From the NCBI RefSeq assembly GCF_902168175.1, contig NZ_CABHOU010000041.1:62001-126000 (forward strand): DNA of 64,000 nt, given 5' to 3'. The notes under the pieces are model-generated. The model was not told the origin of the DNA and did not search any database. It saw only the letters and a list, made by a program, of their open reading frames with translations. Both the position numbers and the translations under genes were made by a program. This stretch comes from an uncultured Chitinophaga sp. (GTDB taxonomy: Bacteria > Bacteroidota > Bacteroidia > Chitinophagales > Chitinophagaceae). Below, one piece after another: positions 1 to 7,786 of this stretch. Each line of letters begins with the position of its first letter. Positions within the stretch are counted from its first letter, which is position 1.

Positions 1-689
1 CATGGCTGCTGGCAAAAACACCAGAACTACAGGCCGAAAATCAAAAGGTGATCGATAACTGTTTGCACGTGTGTTTACAACTGACCGCTAACCTGGCGAT
101 ATTCGCCAATCCTTTCCTGCCTTTCACCGCGCAGAAAATCTGCCATATGCTGAAGGTGGTCGATCGTATGCTTGAATGGAGCAACGCCGGCAGCATGAAG
201 CTGGTGAGCGTGGGTTATACTTTACGCGCGCCGGAATTATTATTTAAGAAAATAGAAGACGAACAGGTGAAAGAACAAGTAGATAAATTGCATGCAGGTT
301 TAGCGCAGTCTGCCGCCGCACAAGCCGCCGCAGAACCCGCTAAACCAGCAGCGCCAAAGAAAGCAGAAATCCAATACGACGACTTCGCGAAACTGGAACT
401 GAAAGCCGGTACCATTACCGCGGCTGAGAAGGTCGAGAAAGCAGACAAACTGCTGAAACTGACCGTAGACCTGGGTAGCGAACAACGCACTGTAGTTTCT
501 GGTATTGCCATGCACTATAAACCAGAGGATATCGTAGGCAAACAGGTTACGCTCGTTGCCAACCTGGCCCCACGCAAAATGCGCGGTATCGAAAGCCAGG
601 GTATGATACTGATGGCGGAAGATGAAGATGGCCGCCTGGTATTCGTGAACCCTGCCGAGGCGGTAGCGCCCGGTAGTAACGTAAGCTAA
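1..689 (+). CDS. metG: Methionyl-tRNA synthetase, C-terminal part (5' end outside window)
   Basis: The open frame already runs at the left edge (codons start at base 3, reading WLLAKTPELQAENQ), so the gene is cut by the window. The first part is the end of the helical anticodon-binding region (NPFLPFTAQKI, about residues 30-40 of the visible part). An Ala/Pro-rich linker follows, then a C-terminal OB-fold tRNA-binding domain of the EMAP-II/Trbp111 type (YDDFAKLELKAGTI, then GKQVTLVANLAPRKMRGIES and SQGMILMAE). The enzyme charges tRNA-Met in the cytoplasm, and the appended domain aids tRNA binding and dimerisation. This layout is usual for Bacteroidota MetG. The identification is firm; only the start is missing. 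Confidence 0.93.
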   Translation, partial: WLLAKTPELQAENQKVIDNCLHVCLQLTANLAIFANPFLPFTAQKICHMLKVVDRMLEWSNAGSMKLVSVGYTLRAPELLFKKIEDEQVKEQVDKLHAGLAQSAAAQAAAEPAKPAAPKKAEIQYDDFAKLELKAGTITAAEKVEKADKLLKLTVDLGSEQRTVVSGIAMHYKPEDIVGKQVTLVANLAPRKMRGIESQGMILMAEDEDGRLVFVNPAEAVAPGSNVS

Positions 690-1018
690 TCTTACTGAAA
701 TAAGAATGGCCGCCTATCAACGGCCGTTTATAATACTGCTTTAAAGGCTTTAAAAACACAACAGGCGTCAGCGTTTGTTGTGTTTTTTTGTTTTAATGTT
801 GTTCACAATCAATTGATTGTTACTATATAGGGCGTTGTGAAAGCGGCATTGGCAATATTTTCTGCTGCAAACAGTGGTGGTGCGTACGGTAGCTTGTTTA
901 CCAGCGCGGGTTGGCGGGCGAGGCAAAGTTTCATCTGCCTGTTTGATGTACGAATGGCAAAAAACACTAAATTCATTTATTATTCCACAAGTTCAATAAC
1001 CGCATAAAAGCAGGAAAC
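690..1018. other. Intergenic region between metG and the fadN-like gene
   Basis: This stretch of about 330 bases holds the metG terminator (752-789) and the leader of the following gene. No convincing ORF is seen. A loose promoter candidate lies near 942-975 (TTTG, then TAAATTCA after 22 bases), but it matches the Bacteroidota consensus poorly and is not called. Confidence 0.5.
752..789 (+). terminator. Intrinsic terminator after metG
   Basis: A 12-bp perfect stem (AAAAACACAACA at 752-763 with its complement at 776-787) closes a 12-nt loop and runs into a T tract. It lies 62 bases after the metG stop and fits a rho-independent terminator, although the stem is AT-rich. Confidence 0.7.
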
Positions 1019-3418
1019 ATGCAAAGAAGAATCAATAAAGTAGCTGTGCTGGGATCAGGGGTAATGGGCTCAAGAATTGCCTGTCATTTTGCAGGCATTG
1101 GCGTTAAAGTACTGTTGCTGGACATTGCACCGAAAGAACCGAACGACGCGGAGAAAGCGAAAGGCCTCAGTACTGATCATCCGGCTGTGAAAAACCGTAT
1201 TGTAAACGAGGCTTTGCAGGCTGCTTTAAAATCGAACCCTTCGCCTGTTTTTAATAAAGAGGTGGCTAAACATATCAGGACGGGCAACTTTACCGACAAT
1301 ATGAAAGATATTGCGGGTTACGACTGGATCATTGAGGTGGTGGTGGAAAACCTGGAGGTGAAGAAGTCGGTGTTCGAACAGGTAGAACAATTCCGTAAAC
1401 CCGGTACCCTCATTACTTCCAATACATCGGGCATTCCTATTCATTTGATGACGGAGGGCCGGAGCGAAGACTTTAAAAAACATTTCTGCGGTACGCACTT
1501 CTTCAACCCGCCGCGTTACCTGCGCCTGCTGGAAGTAATTCCAACACCGCATACCGATCCTGAAGTAGTGGATTTCCTGATGCACTACGGCGACCTGTAC
1601 CTGGGTAAAACCACGGTGCTGGCGAAAGATACTCCTGCCTTCATCGCTAACCGCGTGGGCGTATTTTCCATTATGGCCATCTTTCATATTATGGAGGAGA
1701 TGGGCTTAAACGTGGATGAAATAGATACGCTGACCGGCCCTGTAATTGGCCGCCCTAAATCGGCCACGTTCCGTACGGCCGATGTGGTGGGTATCGACAC
1801 CCTCGTGAAAGTGGCCGTGGGAGTGGAACAAAACTGTCCGCAGGACGAAGCAAAAGCGATATTTAAAATACCCGCTTTCCTGCAAAAGATCGTAGACAAC
1901 AAATGGCTGGGCGATAAAACAGGCCAGGGGTTTTATAAGAAAACAAAAGGAGAAGGCGGAAAAGAAATACTGACGCTAAACCTGCAAACCATGGAGTATG
2001 GCCCGCGCCAGAAGGCAAGGTTCGGCAGCATAGAAGCGGCCAAACCGATAGACGACCTGAAACAGCGGATACGTGCAGTGGCGAATGGCACCGACAAAGC
2101 GGGGCAGTTCTATCAATCTTTCCATGCTTATCTTTTCTCTTACATCTCACACCGTATTCCCGAAGTAGCCGATGATCTTTATAAAGTGGACGATGCCATG
2201 AAAGCCGGTTTTGGCTGGGAGATAGGTGCTTTCGAAACCTGGGATTTGCTGGGCGTGGAAAGCGGTATCAAAACCATCGAAGCGAAAGGTTTAACCGTTG
2301 CCCAATGGGTGAAAGATATGCTGGGCAAAGGCATTAAGCACTTCTACAAAATAGAGAACGGTAAAAAGTATTACTACAGCCAGGTATCGCAGCAATACGA
2401 AGCTATACCGGGTACCGATAACTTCGTGATACTTGAAAACTATGCAGGCAACGTTATCTGGAAAAACGCCGCCTGTAGTTTGTACGACCTGGGCGATGGT
2501 GTAGCCTGCCTCGATTGGAAAACAAAGATGAACACCATTGGCGGTGAAGTGCTGGAAGGAATTCATAAAGCAGTAGACCGTGCGGAAAAAGATTTCCTTG
2601 GTTTAGTGATAGGGAACGATGGTGCCGTGTTTTCGGCAGGCGCCAATGTGGGTATGATATTTATGTTTGCGGCAGAGCAGGAGTACGATGAACTGGACAT
2701 GGCCGTTCGCCTGTTCCAGCGTACGACCATGCGCCTGCGTTACTCCTCCATCCCTGTAGTAGTGGCTCCTCATGGTCTTACGTTAGGTGGTGGCTGCGAG
2801 ATGAGTTTACATGCAGATAAAGTGCAGGCCGCAGCAGAAAGTTATATTGGCCTCGTGGAATTTGGTGTAGGTCTTATTCCAGGCGGCGGCGGTACTAAAG
2901 AAATGGCTTTAAGGGCAGCCGATGAATTTAAAGATGGATTAGTGGAGAATAATATCCTCCAGGAGCGTTATCTTACAATAGCCACCGCTAAAGTGAGTAC
3001 CTCCGCGCACGAAGCCTTTGACTTAGGTATTTTAAGGCATGGTACAGATGAAATAAGTCTTAACCAAAGCCGGGTGATTGCCGATGCGAAACGCAGTGTG
3101 ATAGAGATAGCGGCCGATGGTTATACCAGGCCGGTAGAACGTACCGATGTGAAAGTATTGGGTCGCGGTGGTTTAGGCGCTATGCTGGCCGGTGTGAACG
3201 GGATGAAGTTCGGTAATTACATTTCCGAGCATGATGCTAAGATAGCAGGCAAGCTGGCGTACGTAATGTGTGGCGGCGACCTGAGCGAACCTACGCTGGT
3301 GAGCGAGCAATACCTGCTGGACCTGGAAAGGGAAGCCTTCCTGAGCCTTTGTGGTGAAAGGAAAACGCTCGAACGCCTGCAGGCGATGCTTAAAACCGGC
3401 AAACCCCTCCGTAACTAG
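1019..3418 (+). CDS. fadN: 3-hydroxyacyl-CoA dehydrogenase / enoyl-CoA hydratase fusion (FadN type)
   Basis: This 799-residue protein would catalyse the hydration and NAD-dependent oxidation steps of fatty-acid beta-oxidation. The N-terminus carries the dehydrogenase Rossmann motif GSGVMG (residues 12-17) and the signature GTHFFNPPRYLRLLEVI (near residue 158). The enoyl-CoA hydratase/isomerase domain fills roughly the last 300 residues. Both expected glutamates of the crotonase fold appear present, in GGGCE (near 590) and in LVEFGVGLIPGGGG (near 613). The order dehydrogenase then hydratase is that of Bacillus FadN, opposite to E. coli FadB/FadJ. The ATG follows an AGGA-like sequence. A terminator follows directly, so no thiolase or acyl-CoA dehydrogenase is co-transcribed here. 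The family is firm; the symbol is by architecture. Confidence 0.9.
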   Translation: MQRRINKVAVLGSGVMGSRIACHFAGIGVKVLLLDIAPKEPNDAEKAKGLSTDHPAVKNRIVNEALQAALKSNPSPVFNKEVAKHIRTGNFTDNMKDIAGYDWIIEVVVENLEVKKSVFEQVEQFRKPGTLITSNTSGIPIHLMTEGRSEDFKKHFCGTHFFNPPRYLRLLEVIPTPHTDPEVVDFLMHYGDLYLGKTTVLAKDTPAFIANRVGVFSIMAIFHIMEEMGLNVDEIDTLTGPVIGRPKSATFRTADVVGIDTLVKVAVGVEQNCPQDEAKAIFKIPAFLQKIVDNKWLGDKTGQGFYKKTKGEGGKEILTLNLQTMEYGPRQKARFGSIEAAKPIDDLKQRIRAVANGTDKAGQFYQSFHAYLFSYISHRIPEVADDLYKVDDAMKAGFGWEIGAFETWDLLGVESGIKTIEAKGLTVAQWVKDMLGKGIKHFYKIENGKKYYYSQVSQQYEAIPGTDNFVILENYAGNVIWKNAACSLYDLGDGVACLDWKTKMNTIGGEVLEGIHKAVDRAEKDFLGLVIGNDGAVFSAGANVGMIFMFAAEQEYDELDMAVRLFQRTTMRLRYSSIPVVVAPHGLTLGGGCEMSLHADKVQAAAESYIGLVEFGVGLIPGGGGTKEMALRAADEFKDGLVENNILQERYLTIATAKVSTSAHEAFDLGILRHGTDEISLNQSRVIADAKRSVIEIAADGYTRPVERTDVKVLGRGGLGAMLAGVNGMKFGNYISEHDAKIAGKLAYVMCGGDLSEPTLVSEQYLLDLEREAFLSLCGERKTLERLQAMLKTGKPLRN

Positions 3419-3442
3419 AAATTTTAACCTGTTGGGTGATAG

Positions 3443-3478
3443 AAAAGGGGTGTTGGTCAAACAAACACCCCTTTTTTT
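3443..3478 (+). terminator. Intrinsic terminator after the fadN-like gene
   Basis: The sequence AAAAGGGGTGTT (3443-3454) pairs with AACACCCC plus the following T run (3464-3478), leaving a 9-nt loop. It lies 25 bases after the stop codon. Confidence 0.88.
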
Positions 3479-3514
3479 ATATCTCGCCCTATATTCACCT
3501 AAAATTTATCAACT

Positions 3515-4402
3515 GTGTCAATTCTATCCCTCAACAACATCGCTAAAAGCTACGGACGTATACAGGCGCTAAAAGGCGTTTCGTTCGACGTCCCGGCGGG
3601 TAGCGTTTTCGGCATACTCGGGCCTAACGGTAGTGGTAAAACTACCCTGTTAGGTATAGTAACCGATGTGCTCAAAGCCGATTCCGGCACCTTTACCCTG
3701 TTTGACGGCCCCGCGGGTGCCGATGCCCGTAAACAAATAGGCACGCTGCTGGAAACGCCCAACTTTTACCATTACCTGTCGGCCTTCGATAACCTGCGCA
3801 TTGCAGCGGCTATTAAAGGTCGTGGCGAGGATGATATACAACGTGTACTTGGCATTGCCGGTCTTACCGAGCGTCAGCACTCCAAATTCAAAACCTTTTC
3901 CCTGGGTATGAAACAGCGCCTGGCCATTGCCTCCGCGCTGCTGGGCGACCCAGGCGTACTGGTGCTGGATGAGCCCACCAACGGCCTCGATCCAGTGGGT
4001 ATTGCTGAAGTAAGGCGCCTGATCAAGGAGCTGGCCGGTATGGGTAAAACCGTAATTATGGCCAGCCATCTGCTGGATGAGGTAGAGAAGGTGTGCGATC
4101 ATGTGGCGATCATGTTAAAAGGTAACCTGCTGATGAGCGGGCCTGTATCGCAGGTGATAAGCCGGGAAGATTTTATAGAGATGGGTGCTGCCGACCTGGA
4201 AAGGCTGAAGCAGGTGATAGCCGGGCATCCTGCCTTTTCAAGCATTGTAGCCAGTACAGAAACGCTGCAGGTAAGCTTCCACAATGGAACTACCGCGGAA
4301 GAAGTAAACGCCTGGTGCTTCGAGAACGGCGTACGTCTTAACCATCTCATCATCCGCAAAAAGAGCCTGGAAGCGGCATTTTTTGAAATCACCAAAGCTT
4401 AA
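3515..4402 (+). CDS. ABC transporter ATP-binding protein (ABC-2/CcmA type)
   Basis: This is the cytoplasmic ATPase of a two-gene ABC-2 transporter. It shows Walker A GPNGSGKTT (residues 36-44), the signature variant FSLGMKQR (128-135), Walker B VLVLDEP (near 148) with the D-loop NGLDP, and the H-loop histidine in MASHLLDE (near 185). About 80 residues follow the ATPase core, as in many ABC-2 ATPases that pair with a membrane partner. The start is a GTG giving MSILSLNN; no ATG lies near the N-terminal beta strand. The permease follows after 5 bases. The substrate cannot be read from the sequence; export of a lipid, a drug or an antimicrobial peptide is possible for this class. Confidence 0.9.
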   Translation: MSILSLNNIAKSYGRIQALKGVSFDVPAGSVFGILGPNGSGKTTLLGIVTDVLKADSGTFTLFDGPAGADARKQIGTLLETPNFYHYLSAFDNLRIAAAIKGRGEDDIQRVLGIAGLTERQHSKFKTFSLGMKQRLAIASALLGDPGVLVLDEPTNGLDPVGIAEVRRLIKELAGMGKTVIMASHLLDEVEKVCDHVAIMLKGNLLMSGPVSQVISREDFIEMGAADLERLKQVIAGHPAFSSIVASTETLQVSFHNGTTAEEVNAWCFENGVRLNHLIIRKKSLEAAFFEITKA

Positions 4403-4407
4403 TCATC

Positions 4408-5187
4408 ATGTTCAATATTATACGTACAGAATGGCTGAAGGTAAGAACGTACCGCACATTTTGGGTACTGTTTGGCGTAGCCGTGCTTTTTATACCGGCC
4501 ATTAACATTATCGTGGCCGAATTTAACCGGAATATAAAAGGCGAAACAAAAGGCCTGTTTTCTATCGCCCTTTACGACTTCGATACCGTGTGGCGCATGA
4601 TGGGGAATGTAACGTCCCTGTTCACCATCTTTTTCGGGTTCCTGGTTATTATATTGGTTACCAATGAGTTCACCTTTAAAACACACCGCCAGAACGTAAT
4701 CGATGGCTGGAGCCGGGTTGATTTCCTGCTCTCCAAAGTATTCTGGGTATTGTTCCTCTCCGTATTTGCGCTGATCATCACCGTTATTACCGGGTTGTGC
4801 CTGGGCCTGGTGTATGGCAAGAGCGACATCGGCTTCGACGATTTCAGTGCCGTGTGGTTCTATTTCGGCCAAATGGTGCTGATGTTAACCATGGCGTTGT
4901 TTGTCGGCATGTTTGTGAAACGTGCGGGACTGGCCATGGTGCTGTACCTGGCTTATACCATGGGGGTAGAGCAGTTGATCGTAGCGGTAGGCAAGAAGTA
5001 CGTGGGATCGGTATTTACATTACTGCCCATACAGGCTGGCGATGAAATGATGCCCCTGCCGATAGTGGACAAAATGGTACCCAACGTAAGCCTTTATTCT
5101 CCTACAGTGTATGCGCTTACGATAGTGGCTTATATAGGCCTGTTCGGTTACCTGGTGTACCGGAAAATGGCAAAGGCCGATCTGTAA
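4408..5187 (+). CDS. ABC-2 type permease
   Basis: This 259-residue integral membrane protein shows six hydrophobic stretches (roughly 18-38, 60-84, 105-132, 145-170, 176-200 and 230-252), the usual ABC-2 permease layout. It starts 5 bases after the ATPase stop and is followed by a strong terminator, so the two genes form a closed bicistronic unit. Extra accessory subunits are absent. The N-terminus (FNIIRTEWLKVRTYRTFW) resembles Bacteroidota ABC-2 permeases that begin with a short cytoplasmic amphipathic helix. The substrate is unknown. Confidence 0.85.
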   Translation: MFNIIRTEWLKVRTYRTFWVLFGVAVLFIPAINIIVAEFNRNIKGETKGLFSIALYDFDTVWRMMGNVTSLFTIFFGFLVIILVTNEFTFKTHRQNVIDGWSRVDFLLSKVFWVLFLSVFALIITVITGLCLGLVYGKSDIGFDDFSAVWFYFGQMVLMLTMALFVGMFVKRAGLAMVLYLAYTMGVEQLIVAVGKKYVGSVFTLLPIQAGDEMMPLPIVDKMVPNVSLYSPTVYALTIVAYIGLFGYLVYRKMAKADL

Positions 5188-5210
5188 TAAGATCACAGCT
5201 GGTTTAGCAA

Positions 5211-5256
5211 GGGAGGAAGGCGGGAGGTAATATCTCCCATCTTCCTCCCTTTTTTT
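5211..5256 (+). terminator. Intrinsic terminator after the ABC operon
   Basis: GGGAGGAAG (5211-5219) and GGGAG pair with CTCCC and CTTCCTCCC (up to 5249), followed by a run of Ts. It is a strong interrupted hairpin 23 bases after the permease stop. Confidence 0.85.
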
Positions 5257-5319
5257 CATATTCTTATACTATATTTTTTTATTTAACATTTAATATTTCT
5301 GATTGTAGCCGCCGGAGGT

Positions 5320-5327
5320 TAAATTTG
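5320..5327 (+). promoter_or_regulatory. Bacteroidota -7 element upstream of surE
   Basis: TAAATTTG matches the TAnnTTTG -7 consensus of Bacteroidota sigma-ABfr. It would place the start of transcription roughly 13-16 bases ahead of the surE TTG codon. No clear TTG element is seen at the right distance upstream, so the call rests on the -7 match and its position. Confidence 0.4.
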
Positions 5328-5346
5328 TTGTCTAAAGCCTTTACAA

Positions 5347-6120
5347 TTGAAAAATGAGGAAATAACCATACTGGTTACCAACGATGATGGCATTACCGCC
5401 CCGGGCATACGTGCGCTGGTAAATGCGGTAAAATCATTGGGCAGGGTAGTAGTGGTAGCGCCCGACAGTCCGCAGTCGGGCAAGGGGCATGCTATTACTA
5501 TTGGAACACCGCTGCGGCTGGACCAGGTGGATGTTTTCGAAGGAGTAGAGTCCTGGCAATGTTCAGGAACACCGGTAGATTGTGTAAAGCTGGCCCGGGC
5601 CAAAATCCTGCACCGCAGGCCCGATATCTGTGTAAGCGGTATTAACCACGGCGCTAACCACTCCATCAATATCATTTATTCCGGCACCATGTCGGCCGCG
5701 ATGGAAGCAGCCCTGGAAGGTGTGCCTTCAGTAGGTTTCTCGTACCTCGATTACAACTACGATGCGGATTTCACCCTGCCGCAGCAGGTAGCGCACGAGG
5801 TAACAGCAAAAATGATCAATACCAAACTGCCGGCCGGAACGTTATTCAATGTAAACATTCCGAAGCTGGACGTTAAAGATTATAAAGGCATCCGTATATG
5901 CAGGCAGGCCAATGCAAAATGGGTAGAAGAGTTTGAGGAAAGAGTTGATCCGCATAGCAAGAAGTATTACTGGCTTACCGGTGAGTTCCGTAACCTGGAT
6001 GAGGGCGATGATACCGACGTGTGGGCGCTGGAAAACGGGTATACATCGCTGGTACCTGTACAGTATGATCTTACCGATTATAAACTAAAGCAACAACTTA
6101 TATCCGAATGGAAGTTCTGA
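5347..6120 (+). CDS. surE: 5'/3'-nucleotidase SurE
   Basis: SurE is a metal-dependent nucleotidase that removes phosphate from nucleoside monophosphates in the cytoplasm. The metal-binding motif NDDG falls at residues 12-15 (Asp13, Asp14). The serine of the QSGKG loop is Ser44, and the asparagine motif SGINHGANHS is present. Length (257) is normal. The start is a TTG: the only nearby ATG (5354) is out of frame, and the family begins a few residues before ILVTNDDG. The gene heads a probable operon with a small membrane protein and lpxB. Confidence 0.93.
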   Translation: MKNEEITILVTNDDGITAPGIRALVNAVKSLGRVVVVAPDSPQSGKGHAITIGTPLRLDQVDVFEGVESWQCSGTPVDCVKLARAKILHRRPDICVSGINHGANHSINIIYSGTMSAAMEAALEGVPSVGFSYLDYNYDADFTLPQQVAHEVTAKMINTKLPAGTLFNVNIPKLDVKDYKGIRICRQANAKWVEEFEERVDPHSKKYYWLTGEFRNLDEGDDTDVWALENGYTSLVPVQYDLTDYKLKQQLISEWKF

Positions 6121-6140
6121 CCAATAATCCCATTAATACC

Positions 6141-6440
6141 ATGTTAAAAAAAGATAACCTCCTGCTGGGCGTCATACTTGGTCTGCTTACCCCGGTGGTA
6201 GGTATGATACTCTATTATTTCCTCGCGTTTTTACCGAAAGGTTTGTCGTTTACCGGTTTCGTCGAGCTGCTGGGAACTAATCGTTTTCTGCTGCCTAAGT
6301 TCATCAGCGTATCGCTGTTGCTCAATGGCCTGGTGTTTTACCTGTACACCCGCAAACGCCGCGATGTAACGGCTAAAGGCATTTTCCTGGTTACCATGTT
6401 GTACGCAATTGTTATCTTGCTGCTCAAACTTATTTTTTAG
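6141..6440 (+). CDS. Small three-helix membrane protein in the surE-lpxB operon
   Basis: This protein of about 99 residues has three hydrophobic segments (LLLGVILGLLTPVVGMIL, LLPKFISVSLLLNGLVFYL and GIFLVTMLYAIVILLLK). A basic loop with KRRD lies between helices 2 and 3. I do not recognise a named family. An upstream in-frame ATG at 6108 would overlap surE by 13 bases and add 11 hydrophilic residues. I prefer 6141 because the first helix then starts a few residues in. Only 14 bases separate it from lpxB, so it is probably co-transcribed and may serve envelope biogenesis, but that is inference from position. Confidence 0.75.
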   Translation: MLKKDNLLLGVILGLLTPVVGMILYYFLAFLPKGLSFTGFVELLGTNRFLLPKFISVSLLLNGLVFYLYTRKRRDVTAKGIFLVTMLYAIVILLLKLIF

Positions 6441-6454
6441 AAAGGAGAAGGAGC

Positions 6455-7555
6455 ATGAAATACTACATTATCGCCGGTGAGGCTTCGGGAGATCTGCATG
6501 GGAGTAACCTCATCAAACAATTGAAGCAACTGGACACAGCGGCCGATATACGTTGCTGGGGCGGCGATATGATGGAACAGGCTGGCGCAAAAGTAGTGAA
6601 ACACTATCGCGACCTGGCTTTCATGGGCTTTATAGAGGTGGTGATGAACCTGCGCACCATTCTTAAGAACCTCGACATCTGCAAACAAGATATACTCGCT
6701 TATAAACCTGATATTCTCGTATTGATCGACTACCCCGGTTTTAACCTGCGTATTGCCGAATGGGCAAAACAGCAGGGAATCAAGGTCGCTTTTTACATCT
6801 CTCCCCAGGTATGGGCCTGGAAAGAAGGAAGGGTGAAAAAGATAAGGGAAACGGTGGATAAGATGCTGGTGATACTGCCTTTCGAGAAAGACTATTACCG
6901 GGATAAGTGGAATTACGAAGTGGAATATGTAGGCCATCCGCTGATAGAAGTGGTGAAAGAGGCGAGAGAACAACCTGCCGCGCCGAAGTTTTCCGATAAG
7001 CCTGTTATTGCCCTGCTGCCCGGCAGCCGCAAACAGGAGGTAACGATGAAACTGCCTATCATGCTCACCATGGCCCGCTACTTCCCCGAATACCAGTTCG
7101 TGGTAGCCCAGGCCCCTAGTCTTGACGATGCTTTCGTGAACAGTTTTGTATCAGCTTATCCCAACGTATCGCTGGTAAAAGGACAAACATATTCTTTGCT
7201 GATGCAGGCCAGTGCCGCACTGGTTACTTCCGGCACCGCCACCCTGGAAACCGCCTTGTTCGGTGTGCCCGAAGTGGTTTGTTACAAAGGCAGTTCCATC
7301 TCCTACTTCCTGGCCAAACGCCTGATTAAAGTAAAATACATTTCGCTGGTCAACCTGATCATGGATAAACCGGTGGTGAAAGAACTGATACAACACGACC
7401 TTACGGAAGAAAAACTGCTGAAAGAATTAACCCTCCTGCTAAAAGACGAACACAGAAAGCAGCAGATGAAAGCCGACTACGCTGCCCTCTGGACGCTGCT
7501 GGGCGAAGGCAACGCTTCGCGCCGCGCCGCCAAAGCAATTGTAGACATGCTTTAA
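6455..7555 (+). CDS. lpxB: Lipid-A-disaccharide synthase
   Basis: LpxB (GT19) joins UDP-2,3-diacylglucosamine to lipid X to make the disaccharide core of lipid A at the inner face of the cytoplasmic membrane. The N-terminal motif IAGEASGDLHG, the signature ISPQVWAWKEGR (near residue 120), LLPGSRKQEV (near 187) and the C-terminal TSGTATLETALFGVPEVV region are all present. The 366-residue length is usual for the family. A purine-rich sequence (AAAGGAGAAGG) lies just before the ATG. It ends 4 bases inside the convergent small gene. Confidence 0.95.
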   Translation: MKYYIIAGEASGDLHGSNLIKQLKQLDTAADIRCWGGDMMEQAGAKVVKHYRDLAFMGFIEVVMNLRTILKNLDICKQDILAYKPDILVLIDYPGFNLRIAEWAKQQGIKVAFYISPQVWAWKEGRVKKIRETVDKMLVILPFEKDYYRDKWNYEVEYVGHPLIEVVKEAREQPAAPKFSDKPVIALLPGSRKQEVTMKLPIMLTMARYFPEYQFVVAQAPSLDDAFVNSFVSAYPNVSLVKGQTYSLLMQASAALVTSGTATLETALFGVPEVVCYKGSSISYFLAKRLIKVKYISLVNLIMDKPVVKELIQHDLTEEKLLKELTLLLKDEHRKQQMKADYAALWTLLGEGNASRRAAKAIVDML

Positions 7556-7722
7556 TGATGCCTGAACAGGCGGATGATCATAATCACCAATGCTACCAGG
7601 AACAGCAGGATGGATATCCTGTTCATACCATGCATCATGCGGGTGTTAATGCCCGCGGGTGCCGATGGGTCTTTTTTCCTGAGAAACAGGTACTGCGCTA
7701 TCTGTTGAAAAATACTTTTCAT
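7552..7722 (-). CDS. Small single-helix membrane protein (DUF6728-like)
   Basis: The 56 residues starting at MKSIFQQIAQYLF have a basic soluble first half with a conserved-looking RKKDPSAPAGINTRMMHGMNRIS block, then one transmembrane helix (ILLFLVALVIMIIRLF). This resembles the small DUF6728 proteins found across Bacteroidota; the assignment is from memory and not searched. A start seven codons upstream (7743) is also open. The opposite-strand ORF over the same bases has no protein-like features. Its 3' end overlaps the lpxB stop by 4 bases. Function is unknown. Confidence 0.65.
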   Translation of the reverse strand: MKSIFQQIAQYLFLRKKDPSAPAGINTRMMHGMNRISILLFLVALVIMIIRLFRHH

Positions 7723-7750
7723 AAATGTCCTTTTCTCCTGCAAATATCCC

Positions 7751-7760
7751 CCAAATTTGG
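7751..7760. promoter_or_regulatory. Palindromic CCAAATTTGG between divergent genes, possible shared -7 element
   Basis: The 10-bp perfect palindrome contains CAAATTTG on both strands, one base away from the TAnnTTTG consensus in either direction. It lies between the divergent small membrane protein gene and the GH2 gene, about 27 bases from each start. No clear upstream TTG element is seen, so it may be a promoter, an operator or chance. Confidence 0.3.
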
Positions 7761-7786
7761 CTGCCAGTGATTAATTGAGCATTTTT

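Noticed and set aside
7555..7770. 71-residue plus-strand ORF after lpxB
   Set aside because: It mirrors the small minus-strand membrane protein, which has a proper helix and a conserved-looking basic block; this frame has neither.
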